Shown here: piece after piece, positions 10,090 to 18,599 of the stretch | Layout: the number at the start of each line of letters is the position of its first letter | Position numbering within the stretch: position 1 is the first letter of the stretch | Source: JAHQVI01 sp963749875 | Lineage (GTDB): Bacteria > Pseudomonadota > Alphaproteobacteria > Rhizobiales > Rhodomicrobiaceae | Direction of reading: 5' to 3' | Assembly (NCBI GenBank): GCA_963749875.1 | Contig: CAVVOX010000003.1 | Coordinates: forward strand, 1 to 64,000 | Length of the DNA: 64,000 bases | Made by a program: the position numbers and the translations under genes | The notes under the pieces: generated by a model | The model's input: the letters and a program-made list of their open reading frames with translations, nothing else | The model's database searches: none | What the model was told of the DNA's origin: nothing

Positions 10090-10956
10090 ATGGAAACGCT
10101 TAAGGGAAAGACGCTCTTTATCACCGGCGCGAGCCGCGGGATCGGCCTGGCGATCGGTCTGCGCGCCGCGCGCGACGGGGCGAATGTGGCCATCGCGGCG
10201 AAGACCGCCGAGCCGCATCCCAAGCTCGAAGGCACGATCTATACGGCCGCCGAAGAAATCGAAAAGGCGGGCGGCAAGGCGTTGCCGCTGATCTGCGACA
10301 TCCGCTTTGAGGATCAGGTCGCCGCGGCCGTCGATAAGACCGTGGAAACCTTCGGCGGCATCGACATTTGCGTGAACAATGCCAGCGCCATCTCCCCGAC
10401 CAAGGTTCTCGACACGGAGATGAAGCGCTATGATCTGATGCAGCAGATCAATACGCGCGGGACCTTCCTCGTCTCCAAGACCTGCCTGCCGCATCTGGCG
10501 AAGGCGGAGAACCCGCATATTCTGACGCTGTCGCCGCCGCTCGACATGAAGGCGAAGTGGTTTTCCGGGCTTGTGGCTTATGCGATCGCGAAATTTGGCA
10601 TGAGCCTTTGCGTGCTCGGAATGGCGGATGAGCTCAAGCCGCAGGGCATCGCAGTCAACGCGCTCTGGCCACGCACGACGATCGCCACTGCCGCCGTCAA
10701 CAATCTCTTGGGCGGCGAGGCGCTGATGCGGGCGAGCCGGACCCCTGACATTCTGGCCGATGCTGCCCATATGATTTTTACGAAGCCGTCGCGCGAATTC
10801 ACCGGCAACTTTCTCATCGACGATACGTTTCTTGCCGAGAATGGCGTGACCGATTTCGACAAATATCGCGTCGATCCGAGCCGGGACCTCGCGCCGGATT
10901 TCTTCGTGCCGGAAGATAGCGTGCCGCCTGTGAGTTTGGCGGCTATCGGTGGTTAG
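10090..10956 (+). CDS. SDR-family oxidoreductase, HSDL2-like
   Basis: A short-chain dehydrogenase of 288 residues from ATG 10090 (METLKGKTLFITGASRG), with GAGGA upstream. It has the TGASRGIG cofactor loop, the NNASAISPTKVLDT region and a catalytic YAIAKFGMSL stretch. The longer insertion around TAEPHPKLEGTIYTAAEEIE and the WPRTTIATAAVNNLLGG segment are features of the hydroxysteroid-dehydrogenase-like-2 (HSDL2) subgroup. It follows the acyl-CoA dehydrogenase and is closed by a hairpin terminator at 10991. The substrate is unknown, probably a lipid-derived alcohol or ketone. Confidence 0.85.
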   Translation: METLKGKTLFITGASRGIGLAIGLRAARDGANVAIAAKTAEPHPKLEGTIYTAAEEIEKAGGKALPLICDIRFEDQVAAAVDKTVETFGGIDICVNNASAISPTKVLDTEMKRYDLMQQINTRGTFLVSKTCLPHLAKAENPHILTLSPPLDMKAKWFSGLVAYAIAKFGMSLCVLGMADELKPQGIAVNALWPRTTIATAAVNNLLGGEALMRASRTPDILADAAHMIFTKPSREFTGNFLIDDTFLAENGVTDFDKYRVDPSRDLAPDFFVPEDSVPPVSLAAIGG

Positions 10957-10990
10957 GCAGATTACGATTCTAAGTTGCCATCCGGCCGAA

Positions 10991-11017
10991 ATCCCCACGA
11001 GAGTGGGGATCTATTTT
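10991..11017. terminator. intrinsic terminator, probably bidirectional
   Basis: A perfect 8-bp stem, ATCCCCAC and GTGGGGAT, closes a GAGA tetraloop and is followed by CTATTTT. It lies 34 bp after the SDR stop. On the other strand it also sits beyond the stop of the gene at 11066, so it could serve both converging genes. Confidence 0.7.
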
Positions 11018-11065
11018 CCATTCATGACTTCGGTGACCAGATTCCTGCCTACGCGTAGGCAAGTA

Positions 11066-11671
11066 TTATTCAAGCCTTTTGCATACAACCTCCAAGTCCC
11101 ACTCAACTTCTGTACCAGTTGCAGCAGTGAATACCAACTCAAAACCGGCACTGAGATTCAACACAAGCTTAGTCGGCCTTGAAGGCTTCGGGCAAAGCTC
11201 TTGTGCAATATAGTCTGTAGCAGCGATAATTGTAGATACAGCCTTCCCGATGCTTGAACTCGGAGGCGGCACAGGTTGCTTTTCGGCGGCAATTTTGGCA
11301 GCCGCCTCAGCCCAACCCGCTGCACCAACAGTCTTGAACTTTCCTCCAGCTGGAAGTTCGTAACCAACAATCGAGATTGAGCCGTTATCTTTTTTGTACG
11401 GTGCCGATGCTCCAAATATATCGATAGGCTTGTCGTTGGCGTCCATCGCAACAACTGCAAAATCCTGTGGCTTACCCGTGACTGCTGCGATCCAATCCTG
11501 ATTGGTGACGTCTGGAGCAGGTGCTACCCTATTCACCGTCACCCCTTCTGTATTCGCTTTAATAGCAGTATTTAGTTTCTTAACAAATTTTTCTGCATCA
11601 AACCCGTCTTGCGCATTTGCAATGATTGTTATGTTAATTAGAAGAAGTGCTGAAACTAATACTCTATTCAT
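11066..11671 (-). CDS. secreted protein of unknown function
   Basis: A protein of 201 residues with a clear signal peptide (MNRVLVSALLLINITIIANA, cleavage probably after ANA). The mature part (DGFDAEKFVKKLNTAIKANT and onward) has a central region mentioning no known motif and a C-terminal segment with a Pro-rich linker (EKQPVPPPSSS). Two cysteines near the end (ELCPKPS and VVCKRLE) could form a disulfide. Base composition is distinctly more AT-rich than the neighbours, which suggests recent acquisition. I do not recognise a family. Confidence 0.7.
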   Translation of the reverse strand: MNRVLVSALLLINITIIANAQDGFDAEKFVKKLNTAIKANTEGVTVNRVAPAPDVTNQDWIAAVTGKPQDFAVVAMDANDKPIDIFGASAPYKKDNGSISIVGYELPAGGKFKTVGAAGWAEAAAKIAAEKQPVPPPSSSIGKAVSTIIAATDYIAQELCPKPSRPTKLVLNLSAGFELVFTAATGTEVEWDLEVVCKRLE

Positions 11672-11922
11672 GTTTCTTCCTTTTTTTGTGGATTGATGGA
11701 CTGAAGTGGTCTTGTTTTCTCTTGAATGGTTCTCATCTTAGCTAAGGTCTATCTACTTGCGCTCTGGCGGTGAGCGGTTTGGAATGTTAAGGATAGTGTC
11801 CTAGGTTTTTCGGAAATTGGTTTGGAAAACCGCTCCGGGCGGTGGCCTCAAGCCGCCAATGTTACGCTGATCTTGTTCTTCTTTAGCAGCTCCATATTGA
11901 GATAGGGGTTTCATACTATATT

Positions 11923-12168
11923 GTGTCTCGCATTCTCCATCTCATGGAGGATCGGAAAGCAGTATTTGCCAAGGTCCACAGACTGACGAAGCCCGGCGGT
12001 ATCTTCTTTTCCAGCGCGATGCGCATTGTAGATGTAGTAGTGTTGTTCAAATATGTCGCGCCGGTCGGACGGGCTCTTGACCTTTTGCCGTTTCTGGATA
12101 TATCCGCGAAACGTACCAATTTTAATATTGAAGTTGACTGGAAGCAATACAGAAAAGAAACAGCATAG
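11923..12168 (+). pseudogene. remnant of a class I SAM-dependent methyltransferase
   Basis: The open stretch reads RILHLMEDRKAVFAKVHRLT then KPGGIFFSSAMRIVDVVV, then GRALDLLPFLDI. This is the motif-IV to post-motif part of small methyltransferases (LHLLED..., then RLLKPGG...). The SAM-binding N-terminal half is missing upstream, where only stops and AT-rich sequence are found. The minus strand of the same interval is also open but shows no motif. I therefore call a decayed fragment rather than a gene. Confidence 0.5.
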
Positions 12169-12280
12169 AAAAACGGCATTGTTCATCGTAGAACGGAAAG
12201 CAGGCTAACCTGCAAATCTATGGTGGACCTCCCGATTGTCGACGCTTGCTGAATCCTGTGTTCCGTGTTGATCTAAAGGG

Positions 12281-13216
12281 ATGGCAACACTCTATATCTC
12301 TCATCCCTGCTTTCTCGATCATGACACCGGCGTCGGGCACCCGGAACGCGCCGACCGCATTCGGGCGGTCGAGAAGGTGATGAGTCATGAGCTTTTTACC
12401 CCGCTCGTCCGGGAAGAAGCGCCGCCGGCCAGCGAGGAAGCCGTCGCCCGCGTCCATCCGCAGAGCTATATCGATGAGCTGCGCCGGGCTTTACCCGATG
12501 AGGGTCTCGTCTATATCGACGGCGATACGCCGATGTGCTCCCAGACGCTGAACGCCGCATTCCGCGCCGCGGGCGCGGCTATTCGGGCGACCGACGCGGT
12601 CATGACGGGCGAGGTGCAGAATGCCTTTTGCGCCGTGCGCCCGCCCGGCCATCATGCCGAGCCGCAGCGCGCCATGGGTTTCTGCTTCTTCAATAGCGCC
12701 GCGATTGCCGGCCAACACGCCCGCGACCGGCACGGGGCGGAGCGGATCGCCGTGATCGACTTCGACGTGCATCACGGCAATGGCACCCAGGCCGCCTTCT
12801 GGTCGGACCCCAATCTGTTCTACGGCTCGACGCATGAAATGCCGCTCTATCCCGGCACCGGCCTTCTGAAGGAGACAGGGGTTGCGGACAATATCGTCAA
12901 TGCGCCGCTCGGCGCCGGCTCAGCCGGGCCGCAATTCCGGGATGCCTTCCGCAGCCGCATCCTGCCGGCGCTGGTGAATTTCTCGCCGGATATCGTTTTC
13001 ATTTCGGCTGGCTTCGACGGCCATCGCGATGATCCGCTGGCAAATCTCAACCTCACCGAGGAGGATTACGCCTGGGCCACCTATGAACTTGCGGAAATTG
13101 CCCACAAATATTCGCAAGGCCGGGTCGTCTCGCTGCTCGAAGGCGGCTATAACCTGACGGCGCTTGCACGGTCCGTCGGCGTCCATGTCGGCGCTCTGAT
13201 CGAAGCCGGGAAGTGA
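12281..13216 (+). CDS. histone-deacetylase-family hydrolase
   Basis: A 311-residue member of the arginase/deacetylase fold, class II HDAC/acetylpolyamine amidohydrolase type. Zinc-site motifs are complete: CAVRPPGHHAEP, IDFDVHHGNGTQ and FISAGFDGHRDDPL, plus the C-terminal LLEGGYNL. It probably hydrolyses an acetyl-lysine or acetyl-polyamine type amide in the cytoplasm. Its stop overlaps the xseB start as TGATG, which suggests translational coupling. The order deacetylase-xseB-dxs is conserved in many Rhizobiales. Confidence 0.92.
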   Translation: MATLYISHPCFLDHDTGVGHPERADRIRAVEKVMSHELFTPLVREEAPPASEEAVARVHPQSYIDELRRALPDEGLVYIDGDTPMCSQTLNAAFRAAGAAIRATDAVMTGEVQNAFCAVRPPGHHAEPQRAMGFCFFNSAAIAGQHARDRHGAERIAVIDFDVHHGNGTQAAFWSDPNLFYGSTHEMPLYPGTGLLKETGVADNIVNAPLGAGSAGPQFRDAFRSRILPALVNFSPDIVFISAGFDGHRDDPLANLNLTEEDYAWATYELAEIAHKYSQGRVVSLLEGGYNLTALARSVGVHVGALIEAGK

Positions 13217-13518
13217 TGCCGGCTATCGAAGCTAAAAATATGAGGGTTGAAATGGCGAGCCCGGCCGAGAGCCATGAGGACATCAAGGCGATGACCTTCG
13301 AGCAGGCCTTGAAGGAGCTCGAACAGATCGTCGGCAAGCTCGAGCGCGGCGATGTCGAGCTTGAGCCGTCCATCGCTCTGTATGAACGCGGCGAGGCGCT
13401 GAAGGCGCATTGCGAGCGGCTCCTCCAGCGCATCGAGGCGAAGGTGGAAAAGATCACGCTGGACGCGCAGGGCACGCCGAATGGCAGCGTTCCCTTTGAT
13501 CCCGATCCCGGAAGCTGA
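13216..13518 (+). CDS. xseB: exodeoxyribonuclease VII small subunit
   Basis: A 100-residue protein. XseB is the small helical subunit of ExoVII, which degrades single-stranded DNA together with XseA. The diagnostic core MTFEQALKELEQIVGKLERG and the following EPSIALYERGEALKAHCERL are both present. The chosen start ATG 13216 overlaps the upstream stop; an internal ATG at 13252 (MASPAESHED) is an alternative. xseA is not in this window. Confidence 0.92.
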   Translation: MPAIEAKNMRVEMASPAESHEDIKAMTFEQALKELEQIVGKLERGDVELEPSIALYERGEALKAHCERLLQRIEAKVEKITLDAQGTPNGSVPFDPDPGS

Positions 13519-13764
13519 TCCTGCTGCCGGGCGGGTCCGTCGACGCATTTCGCTTCGTCCATCCTCCGGCGGGGAGCGCGATTTCGTGTTTTTCCCCGCT
13601 GTCCGCGCGCCAGTGACATTTCGTCCCATAAAGGATGATCACACGGACCCTGGGCACAACATTTTTGTTTTTCGGCTAATAATGCGGGGATAAATGCCGG
13701 CAATGCGGGGGAAGCGAATGCCGGTTCTGGCCGCCTGCCGGCGGTGCCGCGATGAGGATAGATT

Positions 13765-15694
13765 GTGACCGCAAGCTCTAAGACGCCGCTTCTCGACCAA
13801 ATTCATACGCCGGCCGACCTCCGGACATTCAGCGAAAAAAACCTCCATCAGATCGCCGACGAGCTGAGGCGGGAGACCATCGACGCCGTTTCCGTCACCG
13901 GCGGTCATCTGGGCGCGGGGCTTGGGTGTCGTCGAGCTCACCGTCGCGCTTCACTATCTGTTCGATACGCCGCATGACCGTCTGGTCTGGGATGTCGGCC
14001 ATCAATGCTATCCGCACAAGATCCTCACCGGGCGGCGCGACCGCATCCGCACGCTGCGCCAGGGCGGAGGGCTCTCCGGCTTCACCAAACGCGCCGAGAG
14101 CGAATATGATCCGTTCGGCGCGGCCCATTCCTCGACCTCGATCTCCGCCGCGCTCGGCATGGCCGTGGCGCGCGATCTCGACGGGCGCGGCAATAATGTC
14201 ATCGCGGTGATCGGCGACGGCGCGATGAGCGCGGGCATGGCCTATGAGGCGATGAACAATGCCGGCGCGATGGACAAGCGGCTGATCGTCATCCTGAACG
14301 ACAACGACATGTCGATCGCCCCGCCGGTCGGCGCGCTCAGCGCCTATCTGGCGCGCATCAATTCCAGCCACACCTATCTGCGCATCCGCGATTTCGTGAA
14401 GCAGCTTGCCAAGCGCCTGCCCGAAGGACTGGGAGCGCCGGCGCCGGGCGCGTCGAGGAATATACCCGCGGCTTCTGGGCCGGCGGGCTGCTGTTCGAGG
14501 AACTCGGCTTCTATTATGTCGGCCCGATCGACGGGCATAATCTCGACCATCTGATCCCGGTCCTGCGCAATGTGCGCGATGCCGATGATCGGGCCGGTCC
14601 TCGTCCATGTCGTGACGCAGAAAGGCAAGGGCTATGAGCCCGCCGAGAAATCCGCCGACAAATATCACGGCGTCTGCAAATTCGACGTCATTACCGGCGC
14701 GCAGGCCAAAGTCGAAGCCGAACGCTCCGAGCTACACCAAGGTGTTCGCGCAAAGCCTGGTCGCAGGAGGCGCGCAAGGACGACAAGATCGTCGCCGTTA
14801 CGGCGGCCATGCCGTCCGGCACGGGCCTCGACCTGTTCCAGAAGGAATTTCCCGATCGCTGCTTCGATGTCGGCATCGCCGAGCAGCATGCCGTGACCTT
14901 CGCCGCCGGGTTGGCGACGGAGGGCTACAAGCCGTTCGCCGCGATCTATTCCACCTTTCTGCAGCGCGCCTATGATCAGGTCGTGCATGACGTCGCGATC
15001 CAGAAGCTGCCGGTGCGCTTCGCCATCGACCGCGCCGGGCTCGTCGGCGCCGACGGGCCGACCCATGCCGGATCGTTCGATATCACCTATCTGAGCTGCC
15101 TGCCGGGCTTCATGGTCATGGCGGCGGCGGACGAGGCGGAACTGAGGCATATGGTCGCGACGGCCGCGGCCTATTGACGACGGGCCGAGCGCGTTCCGCT
15201 ATCCGCGCGGCGAAGGCGTGGGCGTCGAGATGCCGGAGGAGGGTGTGCCGCTCGAAATCGGCCGCGGCCGCATTCTGCGCGAGGGCTCGGCCGTCGCCCT
15301 CTTGTCATTCGGCGGCAGGCTCGGCGCTTGTCTGGATGCGGCGGAAATGCTCGCCGCGCGCGGATTGTCAGCGACGGTGGCGGATGCGCGCTTCGCCAAG
15401 CCTCTGGATCACAGTCTGATCCGCCAGCTCGCCCGCCATCATGAGGTGCTCGTGACGCTCGAGGAAGGCGCAGCGGGCGGCTTCGGCGCCCATGTTCTGC
15501 ATTTCCTTGCCGCCGAAGGGCTGCTCGATGCCGGGCTGAAGATCCGGACCATGCATCTGCCCGACCGCTTCATCGATCAGGGCATGCCGGAGAAGATGTA
15601 TCTCCAGGCCGGTCTCGATGCAGCAGGCATCGTGCGGACCGTGTTCGCAGCGCTCGGCGTTGGCGACAAGGTCGGAGCTGATTTGCAAGGGTGA
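13765..15694 (+). pseudogene. dxs: dxs, 1-deoxy-D-xylulose-5-phosphate synthase, multiply frameshifted
   Basis: DXS condenses pyruvate and glyceraldehyde-3-phosphate in the first step of the MEP isoprenoid pathway. From GTG 13765 all landmarks are present: LLDQIHTPADLRTFSEKNL, WDVGHQCYPHKILTGRRD, VIGDGAMSAGMAYEAMNNAG (ThDP site), GIAEQHAVTFAAGLA, and the C-terminal transketolase domain from 15180. The pieces occupy different frames, with changes near 13928, 14440, 14590, 14730, 14770 and 15177. The first and last are clearly single inserted T residues. Flanking residues are well conserved. Either this is a young pseudogene with a second dxs elsewhere or the sequence is faulty here. Confidence 0.88.
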
Positions 15695-15739
15695 CATCGG
15701 CGCGGCGGTCTCGGGACGGGACGGCCACGCCGATCGCCG

Positions 15740-16180
15740 TCAATTGTGCCGCACCCACGGCCCGTTTTGAGGCGCATGTCCGTTCTGCGGCTGCAGCCCG
15801 TGATGCGGGAAGCTTCCGGCGAAGGTGCGATCGAATTCGTGGTAGTTGGATGTCAGCTCTTCGCCCGCCTGGATATCGCAAAGGGCGTATCCGCTATCCG
15901 GCCGCGTGAAGTCCGTGTTCGGGGTCTCGCTGTGATTCATGAACCGGCCATTGTCCAGTTCCATATAGTAGAGATCCTTATTCTCGTGAGCGGGGAAGCC
16001 ATATTTCTCGACATACTCCCGGATATGAGGGGGGAACGCTTCCATGTCGCGGAGCGAAAAGGTGGCCATGAATTTGGGGTTGAGTTTCCAGATTAACGTG
16101 CCTGCGGGGATGAATTCATCTGCGTAAACACCCAGGCCGTCGATGATACTGGGAGATACGTAGGTGCGGACAAGCATCAT
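15740..16180 (-). CDS. SET-domain protein (putative protein lysine methyltransferase)
   Basis: A 146-residue protein from ATG 16180 (MMLVRTYVSPSIIDGLGVYA). The layout is that of a minimal SET domain: the opening G-x-GVYA strand, DNGRFMNHSETPNT (NHS SAM-binding core) and GEELTSNYHEFDRTF (catalytic Tyr region). No post-SET cysteines are visible. SET enzymes transfer methyl groups from SAM to protein lysines, and small free-standing bacterial ones have largely unknown targets. It converges with dxs, leaving 45 bp between them. Confidence 0.75.
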   Translation of the reverse strand: MMLVRTYVSPSIIDGLGVYADEFIPAGTLIWKLNPKFMATFSLRDMEAFPPHIREYVEKYGFPAHENKDLYYMELDNGRFMNHSETPNTDFTRPDSGYALCDIQAGEELTSNYHEFDRTFAGSFPHHGLQPQNGHAPQNGPWVRHN

Positions 16181-16545
16181 TGTCTCGTCTTTCCTCACAA
16201 CGGTTCAGGAATTATTTCAAGATAGGCTTGTGACATTCTGACTCCATTCACGGGATATGTTTGCGATGCGTGATCTTGGTTCACCTCCTGCGCAATATCG
16301 GTAGACACAAACGACAAAGAAACTTCGTTCGAGGCACTTCGTTCCAAAATTGACTTGCGAGCTTAAGGTCTCAACCCATCGCGAAGCTGGATTCGGCCAC
16401 CGTAAGCCGCGGCCATCTACAAAAAATGCCAACCGATATTCTCAGTTTCAGGGGGTGTAAAGTAAAAAGATTGGGGGAGCTTGCGGGACTTGATCAGCAG
16501 GAGACGAATCCGGCGGAAGATTCGCGAAAGCAGGTGGGAATATGA
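16181..16545. other. gene-free stretch
   Basis: I see no gene, RNA or clear repeat here. The segment is less GC-rich than its surroundings and ends exactly where the cytochrome b561 remnant begins, so it may mark a deletion or rearrangement junction. Confidence 0.4.
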
Positions 16546-16809
16546 CATGCCGCGCTCTACGTGCTGATGATCGGCCTGCCGCTGACCGGCTGGTACGCCG
16601 CGTCGAGGATGGGCATCACCGTCGATCTGCTCGGTTTCAAGCTGCCGGCGCTCGCCGCGCCGGTCGAAGGCAATCCCGGCCTGATCGCCGAGCTTCACGA
16701 AACCGGCGGCACCGTCATCCTGATCCTTGCCGGCGCGCACGCGCTGATGGCGCTCTGGCACCATTTCGTGCTGAAAGACGGAACGCTGACGCGGATGAGT
16801 CCGGTCTAG
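16546..16809 (+). pseudogene. C-terminal remnant of a cytochrome b561 family protein
   Basis: The frame reads HAALYVLMIGLPLTGWYAAS, then ELHETGGTVILILAGAHALM and ALWHHFVLKDGTLTRMSPV, ending at 16809. This is the last half of a dihaem cytochrome b561/YceJ-type membrane protein, including His residues that would ligate haem. An in-frame stop lies immediately before 16546 and nothing upstream encodes the first two helices. The gene has therefore lost roughly its first 90 residues. Confidence 0.7.
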
Positions 16810-16939
16810 AAAATCGGATCTTGGAGTTTCGTTTTTGCTAATGCCCTGATGTCACGTTTCGGTTCGAATGCCATGCGGATGATGGCGTCGGTCGATTGTG
16901 CTATGCCGATGATCCGCATGCGAGCCGAAAGGGCCGAAA

Positions 16940-18184
16940 ATGGCGAGAATAACTCGGACAACCTGCTGCATTGCCGGGGGCGGTCCGGCGGGGATGATGC
17001 TCGGCTTCCTGCTGGCGCGAGCGGGCGTCGAAGTCGTCGTTCTGGAAAAGCATGCCGATTTCCTGCGCGACTTCCGCGGCGACACGGTTCATCCGTCTAC
17101 GCTGGAAAACTTCGCCGAATTGGGGCTGCTCAATGAATTTCTCAAGCTGCCGCATGAGAAGGCCGCGAAATTGGGGGCGCAATTCGGCAGCACCTATCTC
17201 AATATAGCCGATTTCTCGCATCTGCCGACCAAGGCCAAATACATCGCCTTTGTGCCGCAATGGGATCTGCTGAATTTCCTGGAGAAGCATGGCCGGCACT
17301 ATCCGGGCTTTCATGTCCGGATGCGCGCTGAGGTCACCGATCTGATCGAAGAGGCCGGGCGCGTCGTCGGCGTGCGCGCGGTGTCCCCCGAGGGACCGCT
17401 GGAGGTGCGGGCAAAGCTCGTTGTCGGCTGCGACGGACGCACCTCCGTTGTCCGCGAACGTGCCGGGCTGGAGGTGATGGATTTCGGCGCGCCGCTCGAT
17501 GTGTTCTGGTTCAGCATGCCGATAAAGCCTGGCGGCGAAGAACTGTCCATGGGGCGCTTCAAGCCCGGTTTGATCTTCATTCAGATCAATCGCGGCGATT
17601 ACTGGCAATGCGCCGTCGTCATTCCGAAGGGCAGCGCGGATGCGGTGCGCGGCGAGGGGCTCGATGCCTTCCGCGCCAAGATCGCGAAAATCGCGCCACA
17701 CTTCGCCGACCGCACCGCGACGCTGGAAGACTGGGACCAGATCAAGCTGCTGACCGTGAAGGTGGACCGGCTCAAGCAGTGGTTCAAGGACGGGCTGCTC
17801 TGTATCGGCGATGCGGCGCACGCCATGTCGCCGGTCGGCGGCGTCGGCATCAATCTCGCCATTCAGGATGCGGTCGCGACCGCCAACATCCTCGCCGAGC
17901 CGCTGCTCGCCGGCACGCTCGAAACGCGCCATCTTGCAGACGTGCAGAGACGCCGTGAATGGCCAGCCAAGGCCACGCAGCGTCTGCAAATTCTCGCGCA
18001 GAACCGCATCATTTCACCGACCCTGAAAGGGGAATTGGGCGAAGATTTCAAGCCACCGCTGCCTGTGCGGTTGCTGGGGAGATGCTCTTATTTACAGCGT
18101 TTCCCGGCGCGGTTGGTTGGGCTTGGCATCCGGCCGGAGCATGTGCGGACAAATGAAGCGCTACCCCTGAGCACCCAACATTAA
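16940..18184 (+). CDS. FAD-dependent monooxygenase (UbiH/PHBH-like)
   Basis: A flavoprotein of 414 residues beginning MARITRTTCCIAGGGPAGMM. The GxGxxG motif is GGGPAG, followed by VVVLEKHADFLRDFRGD, with the DG motif at VVGCDGRTSVVRERAG and the second FAD motif GLLCIGDAAHAMSPVGGVGI. This is the architecture of class A aromatic hydroxylases. The substrate is unknown. Coding is complete, and it converges with the partner-protein gene at 18187, only 2 bp away. It has no obvious operon partner. Confidence 0.87.
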   Translation: MARITRTTCCIAGGGPAGMMLGFLLARAGVEVVVLEKHADFLRDFRGDTVHPSTLENFAELGLLNEFLKLPHEKAAKLGAQFGSTYLNIADFSHLPTKAKYIAFVPQWDLLNFLEKHGRHYPGFHVRMRAEVTDLIEEAGRVVGVRAVSPEGPLEVRAKLVVGCDGRTSVVRERAGLEVMDFGAPLDVFWFSMPIKPGGEELSMGRFKPGLIFIQINRGDYWQCAVVIPKGSADAVRGEGLDAFRAKIAKIAPHFADRTATLEDWDQIKLLTVKVDRLKQWFKDGLLCIGDAAHAMSPVGGVGINLAIQDAVATANILAEPLLAGTLETRHLADVQRRREWPAKATQRLQILAQNRIISPTLKGELGEDFKPPLPVRLLGRCSYLQRFPARLVGLGIRPEHVRTNEALPLSTQH

Positions 18185-18186
18185 TG

Positions 18187-18579
18187 CTAACTTGCTGCCG
18201 CCAGACGATCTGCGATCTTAAATCTTACCCCCTCTACAATCGCATCGCGCAGGGCGTCTGCTTTCCCACCAAAGGCATTTTCCTGTATTGGAATCTGTTG
18301 CCTTTCTACAATCAGCTTGAGCTGTGGCTTATTGCGCCTTTTCAGAAAATCTCGCAGCGCTTCTTCCCCTTCACAATTCATGAGCCGCGTTAAGCTAACC
18401 GGAGGCTCCGGTGGTTTCGAGACGCGTTTGCGACTTGTCTCAATACGGGCAACGGCATGTGACGGTAAGGACCCAACCAATCTCAGTGCGAACTGCTTGT
18501 TTGTTCTAACTTCCTCCAAAACGACGTCAAAAAATTGCTTAAGCAGCTCCTCTGCCGAAACCTCTGTGTTTGCCGTCAT
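18187..18579 (-). CDS. small partner protein of the second ParA-type ATPase, with one SAP/Rho-N-like module
   Basis: A 130-residue protein (MTANTEVSAEELLKQFFDVV). The N-terminal half is helical and polar; a Pro-rich linker (SKPPEPPVSL) follows at about 54-63. Residues 73-118 (LRDFLKRRNKPQLKLIVERQ, then a loop and KADALRDAIVEG) have the helix-loop-helix spacing seen in SAP and Rho-N domains, which often contact nucleic acid. The same spacing occurs twice in the 202-residue protein at 21955-22563. It starts 20 bp after the ATPase stop, so the two are almost certainly cotranscribed. Function is unknown; the module assignment is by eye. Confidence 0.65.
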   Translation of the reverse strand: MTANTEVSAEELLKQFFDVVLEEVRTNKQFALRLVGSLPSHAVARIETSRKRVSKPPEPPVSLTRLMNCEGEEALRDFLKRRNKPQLKLIVERQQIPIQENAFGGKADALRDAIVEGVRFKIADRLAAAS

Positions 18580-18599
18580 GTTACTTGCCGCCTTGTTCT

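Noticed and set aside
8269..10998. A very long open frame on the minus strand opposite the acyl-CoA dehydrogenase and SDR genes.
   Set aside because: It has a low-complexity Arg/Ala/Gly/His-rich composition and no motif, while the plus strand encodes two well-recognised enzymes. It is a high-GC shadow.
11911..12186. A minus-strand open frame over the methyltransferase remnant.
   Set aside because: It has no motif; the plus strand shows methyltransferase motifs, although the gene itself is decayed.
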